From the NCBI GenBank assembly GCA_002483145.1, contig DLHJ01000002.1, positions 248,001-312,000 on the forward strand: a stretch of 64,000 bases of DNA. The letters run 5' to 3'. A program made the translations under genes and the position numbers. The notes below the pieces were generated by a model, which worked only from the letters and a program-made list of their open reading frames with translations, did no database searches and was not told the DNA's origin. Shown here one piece after another: positions 35,618 to 45,315 of this stretch (the stretch's first letter is position 1; each line of letters begins with the position of its first letter). This DNA is from Cellvibrio sp. UBA7671 (GTDB lineage: Bacteria > Pseudomonadota > Gammaproteobacteria > Pseudomonadales > Cellvibrionaceae).

Positions 35618-36116
35618 TTAATACGCGTTTAGCGACTAGGTTATTCAACGCACCTCGCAAATAATTTAAAAGACCCTGCATGAAAGTTAATTTTTATTGA
35701 GCAATCCACATTGCAGGGCGAATTCTATAGAGGTAAATTCAACAATTAAAAAGGCATTTGACGGCCATCAGCAATAACCGCGCCATCCGGTGGTTGCAGG
35801 ATTTATGTGGGTTGTGTAAGTGTGGTGTTGCATTTTTTTTGAAAACTAAGCAGATTGCGTTGACTAAGCAACATCTTAATGTGTGATAAGTAGCCCGTAA
35901 GGAGTGAAACGTATTGCGGGATTTTATTTATATAAAATCCCCGTATTTCGCTAGGCTTCACACGGGCTACGATTTAATAAATACACTCATTCTGATTCCA
36001 ATCAATAGTGTCCACAGTTGTATCAGTCTGTAACATTTCATTGCAATCCATGGCTCGATCTCTAGTATGACAACTGCATCCAAAGGAGATGCGTGTTGTT
36101 ACCTAGAGGAATAATT
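35618..36116. other. Intergenic region with a palindromic repeat
   Basis: The first 270 bases show nothing clear. The repeat at 35890-35970 is described separately. The last 150 bases include the promoter of the beta-barrel gene, which has AGAGGA before its ATG; an earlier AAGGAGATG has no long frame. Confidence 0.4.
35890..35970. repeat. GTAGCCCGT palindromic repeat, full copy
   Basis: The element runs from GTAGCCCGT to ACGGGCTAC, with an inner stem GGATTTTAT/ATAAAATCC and the tail GTATTTCGCTAGGCTTCACACG. A partial copy stands at 36965-37022, so the two flank the beta-barrel gene at 36117. This resembles the CGTAGCCCG-type REP sequences scattered in proteobacterial genomes. Confidence 0.75.
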
Positions 36117-36944
36117 ATGAAATTAGCCGTATTTACCGCAATCGTCACCGCATCCAGCTTTAGTCTCGCACCATGTGCCCTGTCTGGAACCTATCAAACT
36201 GAAATTAACGCAACTTATAGCGAGTTTGATTCAGATTATTACACTGGCGATAATTACTCGATCAATCTGCAGGGGACGCAGTATTTTTCCCCAGTAGATA
36301 CTGCGAATCTGCCGTTGGCGGAAGCCGCATTTTTACGCAAGGCGAGTTCTTTTTCGCTGTTGTTGTCTAATAGTGATTACAAATATGAGGGTGATAATCA
36401 AGATAGCTATCTGCGCGGTGTGAGCGTTAGGTATTTTGTGCCCAATAGTATTTTTTTTGTGGGCGCGGAGATTACGGAAAATAAATACACTTATCAATAT
36501 CGCTACGGTAATGAAACAGCGCCCATCAAGGGATCAACGGATTGGGAGTCGAGCTGGAGTGCAACCCTGGGTGTTGCCCCGATAGAGGGCCTGCAGGTGT
36601 GGTCGGATTTTTATGAAGATACGGACGTTTCTGAATCATGGAATATGAACGCTAAATATGTAAAACCTCTAGGGGGCGAGCGGGCGTTTGGTGTTGAAGT
36701 GCGTTACAACGATTTTAGAGAGGCTGATAGTAATTCGCTCATTGTCAGTGCGGATTACTACTTTACACATCGTTTCAGTGTGGGCGCGGGTGTAGGCCAG
36801 ATGTGGAGTGATGAATATGATGATCACACCTCATATGATATTCATATGCGTCATTTTTTCACCGAAAATACCAGCATAGAGCTTTCTTATTCTGACTCGG
36901 ATTATTCGGATGGGTGGCAGCTGGGTGGGACTGTCCGGTTTTAA
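36117..36944 (+). CDS. Putative outer-membrane beta-barrel protein
   Basis: I cannot name this 275-residue exported protein. A signal peptide ends near residue 23. The mature part alternates polar and hydrophobic residues, is rich in Tyr, Ser and Asp, and ends in LGGTVRF with a terminal Phe. These are marks of an outer-membrane barrel of roughly 12 strands. Repeats such as SADYYFTHRFSVGAGVGQM look like strand-turn-strand units. I start at the second ATG, preceded by AGAGGA, eight codons after the first one. It is isolated, flanked on both sides by copies of a palindromic repeat, and faces the TonB receptor at 37062. Confidence 0.7.
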   Translation: MKLAVFTAIVTASSFSLAPCALSGTYQTEINATYSEFDSDYYTGDNYSINLQGTQYFSPVDTANLPLAEAAFLRKASSFSLLLSNSDYKYEGDNQDSYLRGVSVRYFVPNSIFFVGAEITENKYTYQYRYGNETAPIKGSTDWESSWSATLGVAPIEGLQVWSDFYEDTDVSESWNMNAKYVKPLGGERAFGVEVRYNDFREADSNSLIVSADYYFTHRFSVGAGVGQMWSDEYDDHTSYDIHMRHFFTENTSIELSYSDSDYSDGWQLGGTVRF

Positions 36945-36964
36945 CAGTTAATGCGTAAAATTTA

Positions 36965-37022
36965 ATACGGGGATTTTATTTTTATAAAATCCCCGTATTT
37001 CGCTAGGTTCCAGACGGGCTAC
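36965..37022. repeat. GTAGCCCGT palindromic repeat, partial copy
   Basis: A perfect 15-bp stem (36965-36979 with 36984-36998) closing a TTTT loop is followed by GTATTTCGCTAGGTTCCAGA-type sequence and ACGGGCTAC. Compared with 35890-35970 it lacks the left GTAGCCCGT arm. It lies between convergent genes and may also act as a terminator for both. Confidence 0.7.
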
Positions 37023-37061
37023 GAGTTAACGATAAGAATTAAAAGTTAGCTAATCAGATAA

Positions 37062-39890
37062 TCAAAACCTCCCGCTGAAACTGATAGCTGCCCAACGTGG
37101 GTTGGCAGGCGTATAACTATTCCAGGTGCGCGTGCTGGGTGTGTCGTCATCAAACAAATTTTTGACAATCAAGCTGACATCAAACGTTTGGTCTGAATTG
37201 CCAATACCGATACCAAAGTCCACCAGCGTTCTGCCTTCAATCCAACCGTAAGACGACAAGGAGTTATCCGAGTTGTATTTACTGTTGTATTGCGCGTTCA
37301 GATTGGTATGGAACTCTTTGCCATTACCAATGGGCAAGCGGTAGTCAGCACCAATGTTGAACGAGTATTTCGAAGCGCCCGGTAGTGTTTCACCGCTCAC
37401 ATCCTTGTACGGATCTGCACCGGGGAAACTATCTTCCGAGGGTTGCGCGGAGTTGGTGAACTCCACGTATTCTGCATCGGTAATTGCACCGGCAAAACGT
37501 AAGGTAGTATTCGGGATGCCAGAATAAATACCGTCGATTTCAATACCGCGTGCTTCCACCTTCGGAATGTTGGCCGTGGCATTGGTGTAAATATCTACCG
37601 CTTTTGGCTCGGCCTGACGGGCGAGTGTTGTGCTGTATTCGTCGAATATACGGCTGGTTTGTTGGTAGTCCTTAATATTCATTTGGAACAGGGCCAGGTT
37701 AAATACCAGGGTGTTATCCAACAGTAATGATTTAATGCCCAATTCATAGGCATCAATTTTTTCTTCTGTTACCAGATTGGAAATTCCGTTGGTTGCCTGC
37801 GCAATACCGGCTTTTTCACCGTGCTGCCAGGAAGCATAGGTAGTCAGTTTTTCGTTCCATTTGTAAGTGGGGCTGATAACAAAAGACGGCAGGGTTTTTT
37901 CATAGGGCTCCACATCAAATTCGTCAAACACTACACCGATTTGCGATTGGCGCAGCGCTTTTGCTGCACCCACTTGCGCTTTTTGTGCAGCGGTCAAACT
38001 GGCATAGGTATCTCCGGGCGCGCCGCTAATTGTTTTGGCAAAATATTCATTGGCAAGTTGATCGGCCAGTGTCAGTTGTGCAGTTGAGTTATCGGTTACC
38101 AGCGTTTTGGTACCATCTGGATTGGTGACTACGCGTCCCAATGTGCCTGCAGGAATGGTGAGTGTATCGTTGATTTTGGTGGCCGCATTAACCGAGTGGA
38201 AACCACCCAGATTGACATTGTTGACCACTGCCGGATTTAGCTCAGCGCCAAATCCATGATCTTTGATGTAAGTGCCAGTGCGGTTAGTGCGCTCTTCACG
38301 GGTGAAACGTAAGCCTGTAGTCAGTACAAACTGTTCAGTGAAATTCCAGTTGGCTTGCGCAAATGCCGCCGAACTTTCGTTGTTGATATCTTGAAAGCCA
38401 GCAGGGCTATTCCATGCCATGTCCAGGCCGGAGAGCGAATTAATTAACAGGTAGCGGCCGTTGGAATCTTTATCGAGTGTATTGTATTGCGCGTTACTGG
38501 CAAACCAGGCACCGGCATCATTACCCCATACCCGTTGATACTCGGCAACGTTATTCACATCCAAATAGAATAAACCCGCTTGATAATCCACAAACTCGCC
38601 TTGCTGTGAACTTAAACGCAGCTCCTGGCTAACTTGTTTGTAGTCGTTAAAAAAACCACCGGAATTGCGCTGTATATCAAACGGCGTGCCTTCGTCGTTT
38701 ACCGCATTGAAATGGTAATCTTTATAAGCGGTAATTGAGGTGATGGTGTGTGTATCCAGCTTCCAGTTTAATTCTGCAGTAGCGCCATTGCTGCCAGTGA
38801 TTAGCGGGCGGCGGCCATCGGTGTTGTATTCATTTTTACCGCCACCATAGAGGTAGCTGTCTTCGTAATTGTAATTGGGGCTTTGTGTAAACCAGCGGCG
38901 CGTTAAGCGAACACTGGCATCGGAAGTATTCGGATTGTCCGCACCATTGGAGAATTTTGTGGGTGTCGGCGTGTAAATTGTGCGGCCATTAGTGCGCTCA
39001 CCCGCACGCGGTTGCACGTCAAATGCAAAGCGTGCGCTGAAATCCTCAGTGGGTGTCAACAAAAATTGTACGCGCCCGGAAACACGCTCTTTGTTAGAAA
39101 TGCTCTCGTCGCTGTTGTAGGCATTTTTAATATCACCCTGGCCTTTGCTCACACTGAGTGTGCCGCGCCATGCGAGTAAATCTTCAATCACCGCGCCTCC
39201 GCCTGCGAAGCGACCTTGTACTGTGTCCCATTCGCCGAGCGTAATCGAATAATTAAAATCCGGATCAAACGATGGACGTTTAGTCGTGATGTTGATTGCA
39301 CCGATACTGCTGTTTTTACCCAACAAGGTTCCCTGTGGGCCACGTGTCACTTCGACGGTTTCGATATCGGTGAAATCAAAACTCGATGACAGTGCGTTAT
39401 AAGCATAGTTAAAACCATCCACAATCAACCCCACCGCCGGATCTTGCGCTTCAGTTTGCCCCTGCTTGCCAATACCGCGAATGGATAGGCTGCTGGTTCT
39501 TTGGTTGCCTTGGTTCCAGGATATGTTCGCGAGGCGCTGGGTGAGGGCACTGATATCTGTCGCGTTTAATTTCTCTAGTTCTTTACCTGCTACTACTGAT
39601 ATCGACAGCGGAACATCCTGCAATTTTTCAATGCGGTTGCGGCTGCGCACTGTGACTACTCCCAACACCAGTGGTTTATTTTCAGCAGTTGTGTTTTGTG
39701 CAGTTGTCGCTGTCGCCGCTGCATTTTGCGCAGTGTTGTTGCTGGTGCTATTTGTTGATTGTGCAGCAGCGGCTGATGAAAAAAATACACTGGCGATGAA
39801 AAAGGCGATAGGTTTTATCGAAAAATGCTGTGTTTCTGTTGAAAATCGAGCAGCCAATGTTGGCGAATAAACGTTACGACGATAACTCAT
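37062..39890 (-). CDS. TonB-dependent outer-membrane receptor
   Basis: This 942-residue TonB-dependent receptor has a signal peptide that ends near residue 43 (AAAQS). It is followed by a low-complexity Asn/Thr/Ala stretch (44-70). The plug (about 75-200) has VVTVRSRNRIEKLQDVPLSI, IRGIGKQGQ and the VEVTRGPQGTLLGKNSSIGAIN block. The barrel ends WAAISFSGRF. The RGPQGTLxGKN-type plug is common in the large iron/complex-molecule receptor group of Alteromonadales-type bacteria, but the ligand is unknown. It is divergent from the DUF1549/1553 gene across a 281-base region, which suggests shared regulation with the cytochrome cluster; this is inference. Confidence 0.88.
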   Translation of the reverse strand: MSYRRNVYSPTLAARFSTETQHFSIKPIAFFIASVFFSSAAAAQSTNSTSNNTAQNAAATATTAQNTTAENKPLVLGVVTVRSRNRIEKLQDVPLSISVVAGKELEKLNATDISALTQRLANISWNQGNQRTSSLSIRGIGKQGQTEAQDPAVGLIVDGFNYAYNALSSSFDFTDIETVEVTRGPQGTLLGKNSSIGAINITTKRPSFDPDFNYSITLGEWDTVQGRFAGGGAVIEDLLAWRGTLSVSKGQGDIKNAYNSDESISNKERVSGRVQFLLTPTEDFSARFAFDVQPRAGERTNGRTIYTPTPTKFSNGADNPNTSDASVRLTRRWFTQSPNYNYEDSYLYGGGKNEYNTDGRRPLITGSNGATAELNWKLDTHTITSITAYKDYHFNAVNDEGTPFDIQRNSGGFFNDYKQVSQELRLSSQQGEFVDYQAGLFYLDVNNVAEYQRVWGNDAGAWFASNAQYNTLDKDSNGRYLLINSLSGLDMAWNSPAGFQDINNESSAAFAQANWNFTEQFVLTTGLRFTREERTNRTGTYIKDHGFGAELNPAVVNNVNLGGFHSVNAATKINDTLTIPAGTLGRVVTNPDGTKTLVTDNSTAQLTLADQLANEYFAKTISGAPGDTYASLTAAQKAQVGAAKALRQSQIGVVFDEFDVEPYEKTLPSFVISPTYKWNEKLTTYASWQHGEKAGIAQATNGISNLVTEEKIDAYELGIKSLLLDNTLVFNLALFQMNIKDYQQTSRIFDEYSTTLARQAEPKAVDIYTNATANIPKVEARGIEIDGIYSGIPNTTLRFAGAITDAEYVEFTNSAQPSEDSFPGADPYKDVSGETLPGASKYSFNIGADYRLPIGNGKEFHTNLNAQYNSKYNSDNSLSSYGWIEGRTLVDFGIGIGNSDQTFDVSLIVKNLFDDDTPSTRTWNSYTPANPRWAAISFSGRF

Positions 39891-40171
39891 GAAAAAACTC
39901 CTGGTTTATATAGTTCAACAGAAGTGGTTTTCGCAACTTGCGTGCCAAATAAAAAATTAAACCTTCTTTTAATTTCGCCAAGAAAATATTTTTTCAATAG
40001 ATTCAATCATCTGCATCAATTTAAAAATTTATATTTTAATCGTAATTGAATTTTGGCGTGCTAGTTGCAATTCCCCAGTTGTTATTTATTAACTGTTGAT
40101 TATTCAAAACAATTCGGCATCGGCAAACAGGGCGCCTGCCCCTGTTAGAGTGCAAGTTCAGGAGTGAATTA

Positions 40172-42549
40172 ATGAAAAAGAAAACGTTATTGTGGGGGCT
40201 GATCCTTGCGGCATCTACTTCGGTTTGGGCAGCGGGCGATACCAAGTCAGCACCCGAAAAAAAATCGCCGGCGGTTGCCAAAAAAGAATCTGTTAAACCC
40301 ATCACTAGTACTGCTGCTAAGGATTGGGCGTATTTGCCAGTCAATACCAGCGTTCCGGTGCCGGATGCGGGCAACAGCAAGTGGGTGCGCTCACCGATCG
40401 ATAATTTTGTGTTAGCGCGGTTGAATGAATATGGTTTAAAACCATCGGAAGAAGCGGATCGCGCAACTTATATCCGCCGCGTCACCTTGGATTTGTTGGG
40501 GCTGTTGCCAACCCCAGCCGAAGTGGAAGCCTTTGAAAAAGATAAATCCCCCGATGCCTATGAAAAATTAGTGGATCGTTTGTTGGCATCACCACACTTC
40601 GGTGAGCGTCAGGCACGCCGCTGGTTGGACTTGGCTCGCTATGCAGATAGCGCCGGTTTTCAGAATGACCAGACGCGTCCTAATAACTGGCGCTATCGCG
40701 ACTATGTGATCAAGTCTTTTAATGATGACAAGCCATTCAATCAATTTGTGCGTGAGCAAATCGCCGGTGATGAGATTTGGCCGGATAGCCAGGAAGCAAA
40801 AATCGCCACCGGATTGTTGGCTGGCTACCCGGATAATTTTAACTCGCGCGATTTGGTTCAGCGTCATTACCAAATTGCTACCGATATGACCGATCTGGTT
40901 GGCGAAACTTTTCTCGCATCTACTATCGGTTGTGCAAGATGCCACAATCATAAAATCGACAAGATTAGCCAGGTCGAATATTTCCAGCTGCAAGCTTTTT
41001 TTGCTAACACCTTTAACAATGAGCGGATTGAGTTAGCGAAAGGCAGTGAAACGCAATGGGATATCGATTTTATTACCGCGCAGTCGGTGTACCAAGCGGC
41101 GATCAAACCGATTACCGATCAACAAAAAGCCATTCTCGACCAAGTGCGCGAAAAGGGACGTAAATATCACAACGAACGATACTTAACGGATAGCCGTGAG
41201 GCAATTTTCAAACCGAAAGAGCAGTGGACACCCTTGGATAAGTGGGTCAATGCGCGTTTGAATGCAGTGGCGTCCGAGCGCGATATTGCGGGCTATTTAC
41301 GCGAAACATCACAGAAGGGGCACTCGCAATATGATCCTGCGAATGTTGAGCGTTGGGCTGAGTATGAAAAACTCACTGAAGAGTTGAAAAAGTACGACAA
41401 CCTGCGCCCACGCCGCGGTTCTAAAACTTACACAGCATTGACTGAGTTAGGTACAGAAGCGCCTGCTACTCATGTGCGGTTCAATGGTATCCATGAGCGT
41501 CCGTTAGAAGCGGTTGAACCTGGTTTGCCAAAACTCTGGGCTGGCAATAATACCCAGTTGCAAATTACGCCCACTGCGACATCAACGGGTCGCCGTACTG
41601 CTCTCGCTAATTGGTTGGTAAGTGAAGAAAATCCATTAACACCCGTGTGTATGTCAACCGTGTATGGGCGCAATTGTTCGCCAAAGGTATTGCAGGAACT
41701 GTGGAAGATTTTGGTCGCGCTGGTGAAAAGCCAACCCATCCGGAGTTGTTGGATTATCTCGCTGCTGATTTTGTGAAAAACGGTTGGAGCCCGAAAAAAC
41801 TGCAGCGTGAAATTGTACTGTCGGCAGTTTATCGCCAGTCATCTGAAGAGCGCGCCGATGTGGTTGCTGTTGACCCCGCCAATAAATTGTTAGCGGTTTA
41901 TCCACGCAAACGTTTGGAAGCGGAAGAACTGCGCGATTCATTGCTCTATGCATCCGGCGAGCTGGACGAAACCATTGGCGGCCCTGCGGTGTTCCCGAAA
42001 GTGCCTAGTAGTTTGGTTGCGGGAAATGTGCTGAACAATGGCCAGGGCGGTGCACTCTGGGAAGATGCGAAAGATCCTAACGATCATAAGCGCCGCAGTA
42101 TTTACACCTTTGTGCGCCGCAGTTTGCCTTATCCATTAACCGCATCCTTTGATCCGGCTGATCCATCCAAACCGCACCACAAGCGCGACGTCAGTACAAC
42201 TGCATTGCAGGCGCTGACTTTGTTTAACAGCGATGTGGTCTTTGGTTGGTCACAAGCCCTGGCTGGTCGCGTCATTTCAGAAGCCGGTGCAAATGAAAAT
42301 GCGCAATTGGATACGCTCTATGAAATTTTGTTCTCACGTAAACCAACGCGCGAAGAGAAATCAGCGCTGAAAGGTTTCCTCAAAGAACAGGAGAAATTGG
42401 TAGAGAGCAAAGCCTGGACTGACAAATTTGAAGTCGCTGTACCGACTGGATTGAAGGACACCAAAAATCTTGATCCATTCAAGGCGGCAGCATTTGTTGA
42501 TCTGGTGCATGCAGTGGCTAACTCCAACGAATTCGCGTATCGCTTTTAA
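40172..42549 (+). pseudogene. DUF1549/DUF1553 haem-motif protein, frameshifted
   Basis: The two halves of one gene are in different frames. The first frame (40172-41776) holds a signal peptide, the DUF1549 region with RRVTLDLLGLLPTPAEVE and a c-type haem motif CARCH at residues 254-258, and the beginning of DUF1553, RRTALANWLVSEENPLT. The normal continuation, RVYVNRVWAQLFAKGI, is found in the next frame from about 41644 to 42549 (ends FAYRF). One base appears to be missing around 41638-41642; adding it gives the family's usual PLTxRVxVNRVW. It is either a sequencing error or a true inactivating frameshift. The role of the family is unknown; it is usually paired with DUF1501 proteins, as here. 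Confidence 0.85.
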
Positions 42550-42643
42550 TGTATGACTTGTTTAGCCCTACCTGCATAAGCGGGTAGGGTGAGAGAAAAT
42601 TACTTACTGATTATTATTTTTAACTTATTAAGAGATTAAAAAA

Positions 42644-44089
42644 ATGGACAACAAATCACGTCGCGATTTTTTAAAGAACAGCAGTTTGGGAGTGGGTGGT
42701 GTTGCACTGGCTGGCGCTATCCCTGGGTTCAATATTTCTGCCGCATCAGCTGCTGAGCTAATCGATCCACTTGCACCGAAAGATCCGCACTTTCCGGCGA
42801 AAATTAAATCGGTTATCTGGCTGCATCAGAACGGTGCCCCGAGTACGTTGGACTTGTACGACTACAAACCGGAGTTGGTAAAGCAAGCTGGCAAAGGCGT
42901 ACCTGATTCATTCCTGAAAGGCATCAAGACCAGTACGCAAGGTGGCGTAAATGAATTATTTGTTTCCAATTACAGAAGTTGGAAACAATACGGCGAAAGC
43001 GGCGCATGGTTCTCCAATTTGTTGCCTAACCTTGCACAGCACGCTGATAAGCTGACATTTATCAAATCCAGCGTAACTATTGGTGCAACTCACGATATTT
43101 CTATTTTGAAATTGAATACCGGTGACCTTAACCCCGGCCGCCCATCGCTTGGTGCCTGGATTTCTTACGCACTGGGTTCTGCCAATCCGGATTTGCCGCC
43201 CTATGTTGTGTTGTATAACGGCGCCTCGGAACCGCGTGCAGGTTCGGTAAACTGGAACTCAGGTTTCTTGCCGGCGGTTTATCAAGGTACTGCATTCCGT
43301 CCTGGTGATTCACCAATCTATTATCTGGATCGCCCGGAATTGCGCTCTGCATTGCAACAACGCAGTTCACTGGATTTGTTGAATCGCTTGAATAAATTAA
43401 ATGCGGAAAATCGCCCCTTAGATACCGAATTGAAGGCGCGGTTACGCTCTTACGATTTGGCTGACCGTATGCAAGTTGCTGCACCGGAAGCCGTTGATCT
43501 CTCCAAAGAAACCGACGCGACCAAAAAATTGTATGGCATTGACGATGCGATCACCGGCAGCTATGGCACTAGCCTACTGCGCGCGCGCCGTTTGGTAGAG
43601 CGCGGTGTGCGTTTTATTCAAGTCGTGAGCGGTGCGCCTGATGGCGAAACCGAAATCACCAGTTGGGATGCGCATGATGATCTGGATAAAAACCACGGCC
43701 TTATGGCAAAAATGGTCGATAAGCCAATCGCCGGTTTGTTGGAAGATTTGAAATCGCGCGGTTTGTTGGAATCTACATTAGTGGTATGGACTTCCGAGTT
43801 CTCCCGCACGCCTTGGGGTGAAAGCGGTACTGGTCGCGACCACAACCCATGGGGTTACACCCAGTGGATGGCGGGTGGCGGCTTGAAAGCGGGCTTCACC
43901 TACGGCGGTACGGATGAATTGGGAGTGCAGGTTGCCGATAAAGACACCGCCGTTGACACCTACGATTTGCATGCAACCGTATTGCACCTGTTAGGTTTGA
44001 ATCACCTGAAAACCACCTTCATTAACAATGGCCGCTCTGAGCGACCAACAGTGGTGTTCGGTAAAGTGGTTAAAGATATTTTGGCTTGA
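42644..44089 (+). CDS. DUF1501 family, Tat-exported protein
   Basis: This 481-residue protein has a twin-arginine signal, SRRDFLKNSS (residues 5-14), cleaved near SAASA, so it is exported folded and probably binds a cofactor or metal. It belongs to the DUF1501 family, distantly alkaline-phosphatase/sulfatase-like. Marks include KSVIWLHQNGAPSTLDLYDYKP, the SLGAWISYALG block, WTSEFSRTPWGESGTGRDHNPWG and the C-terminal YDLHATVLHLLGLNH. AAGAGA precedes the ATG. The gene follows the DUF1549/1553 gene by 94 bases, the pairing seen in Planctomycetes and some gammaproteobacteria. The reaction is unknown. Confidence 0.9.
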   Translation: MDNKSRRDFLKNSSLGVGGVALAGAIPGFNISAASAAELIDPLAPKDPHFPAKIKSVIWLHQNGAPSTLDLYDYKPELVKQAGKGVPDSFLKGIKTSTQGGVNELFVSNYRSWKQYGESGAWFSNLLPNLAQHADKLTFIKSSVTIGATHDISILKLNTGDLNPGRPSLGAWISYALGSANPDLPPYVVLYNGASEPRAGSVNWNSGFLPAVYQGTAFRPGDSPIYYLDRPELRSALQQRSSLDLLNRLNKLNAENRPLDTELKARLRSYDLADRMQVAAPEAVDLSKETDATKKLYGIDDAITGSYGTSLLRARRLVERGVRFIQVVSGAPDGETEITSWDAHDDLDKNHGLMAKMVDKPIAGLLEDLKSRGLLESTLVVWTSEFSRTPWGESGTGRDHNPWGYTQWMAGGGLKAGFTYGGTDELGVQVADKDTAVDTYDLHATVLHLLGLNHLKTTFINNGRSERPTVVFGKVVKDILA

Positions 44090-44108
44090 TTTATATCCGC
44101 AATCTTGT

Positions 44109-44127
44109 GGGGTAGCCGTGCTACCCC
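44109..44127 (+). terminator. Probable terminator of the DUF1501 gene
   Basis: An 8-bp stem GGGGTAGC/GCTACCCC with a 3-base loop is followed by TGTTTCAT. The weak T-run means it may only partly stop transcription before the cytochrome genes. Confidence 0.55.
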
Positions 44128-44152
44128 TGTTTCATAAATTATTGTTTGGGGC

Positions 44153-44581
44153 ATGTTGTTTACACTTATGCGTAATCTAGTTGTTGCTTTACGTTTTGTT
44201 GCTGTCGTAATTGGGAGTAGTTTGTTAATCAGTTTTACCAGTTTTGCCCAAGAGGCTGAAATGGATATGGATCTGATGCAGACCATTGAAAGTACCAATG
44301 ATAATCTCTCCTCTAACATCGCCCTGGAAAATGCAGAGTCTGCTATTGCCGATGCACAAACACTGAACGAGCTGTTTGCCGTTGTTGAAGAACATTACTC
44401 CAAAGAGTTGGCAGCTGGTAAGGATGTTGCAGAGGCTGTGGATTTAACCAAAAAAAGTGTGAAATTTTCCAGTGAAATAATAACGTTTCTTGGACAGAAT
44501 GATTTTGAAAGTGCAGCCAATACCGCAACCGATTTGGCGCGCACTTGCAAAACCTGCCACAATTTTTATAAAGAAGACTAA
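44153..44581 (+). CDS. Cytochrome c'-like protein with C-terminal haem motif
   Basis: This 142-residue exported protein has one c-type haem motif CKTCH at residues 132-136, ten residues or less from the C-terminus. This is the class II (cytochrome c') arrangement of a four-helix bundle. A signal peptide ends near FAQ (about residue 32). The helical middle is rich in Ala, Glu and Leu. The start could be the ATG at 44153, weakly supported by TTGGGG, or an ATG five codons later. The next gene, a dihaem cytochrome, begins five bases after its stop, so they form an operon. Confidence 0.75.
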   Translation: MLFTLMRNLVVALRFVAVVIGSSLLISFTSFAQEAEMDMDLMQTIESTNDNLSSNIALENAESAIADAQTLNELFAVVEEHYSKELAAGKDVAEAVDLTKKSVKFSSEIITFLGQNDFESAANTATDLARTCKTCHNFYKED

Positions 44582-44585
44582 GCAT

Positions 44586-45278
44586 ATGTTATTGCGCAGT
44601 CGTATTGCTCTGGCGCAGCTTTTGGTATTGTTGTGCTTGTGTGCCGGCCTGTCGGTTGGCGCACAAGAGCCCGATTATTCACTGCTTGATTCTGCTAGCG
44701 CGGACAATGGTAAATTATTATCCAATGATGAACGCTGCCAGGAATGCCATGGTGTTGATGGCAATATTCACGCGAACAACGAAGCCGGTAAAATCCCCAA
44801 GCTGGCAGGGCAGCACCCGGCCTATTTGTTAAAACAATTTAATGATTTCCGCAGCGGCGACCGCCACCACGATTTCATGGCGATGATGGCCAGAACAGTG
44901 GATGATGAAACCGCCGCAGATATATTTGCGCACTATGCCGCACAGCCAGTTATGCGGGGTAGCGGTACAGACGATAATCTTTTAGGTAAAAAGTTATACC
45001 TTGAAGGTGACGGCACCAGACAGATTCAAGCCTGTGCCATTTGCCACGGTATCGATGGTCGCGGTCTTGCGCCAAACCATCCATCGCCTGTTGCAGGTTT
45101 AGATTTGGAGTTTATTCCCATTATCGGTGGGCAGGATTGGCACTATCTGGATCAGCAATTGCGCGATTGGCGCAGTGGTGAGCGCACCAATAGCAGTGAA
45201 GGCATCATGAATAACGTCACCGCCAATTTGCGCGATGATGAGATCAAGGCATTAACCGATTATATTTCACGTCTTTAA
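44586..45278 (+). CDS. Dihaem cytochrome c (c4-like)
   Basis: This 230-residue exported cytochrome has two class I haem motifs, CQECH (residues 51-55) and CAICH (150-154), each followed by G-x-D-G, the layout of the cytochrome c4/c553 family that shuttles electrons in the periplasm. A signal peptide ends near VGA. I start at the ATG right after the upstream stop; a longer in-frame version overlapping the preceding gene would lose the signal peptide. Methionine ligands are plausible in FMAMMA and in the C-terminal GIMNNV, both followed by D-x-E-x-x-x-L/I-x-x-Y. A secreted peroxiredoxin follows. Confidence 0.88.
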   Translation: MLLRSRIALAQLLVLLCLCAGLSVGAQEPDYSLLDSASADNGKLLSNDERCQECHGVDGNIHANNEAGKIPKLAGQHPAYLLKQFNDFRSGDRHHDFMAMMARTVDDETAADIFAHYAAQPVMRGSGTDDNLLGKKLYLEGDGTRQIQACAICHGIDGRGLAPNHPSPVAGLDLEFIPIIGGQDWHYLDQQLRDWRSGERTNSSEGIMNNVTANLRDDEIKALTDYISRL

Positions 45279-45315
45279 CCAGTTTTAAGTCTTTAACCCT
45301 TATTGGAAATAGTTT

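Noticed and set aside
41640-41776. Programmed frameshift in the DUF1549/1553 gene
   Set aside because: No slippery heptamer, internal ribosome-binding site or stimulatory structure is visible at the junction; a missing base is simpler.
44490-44585. N-terminal extension of the dihaem cytochrome into the preceding gene
   Set aside because: It would bury the signal peptide; the ATG at 44586 gives a normal export signal.
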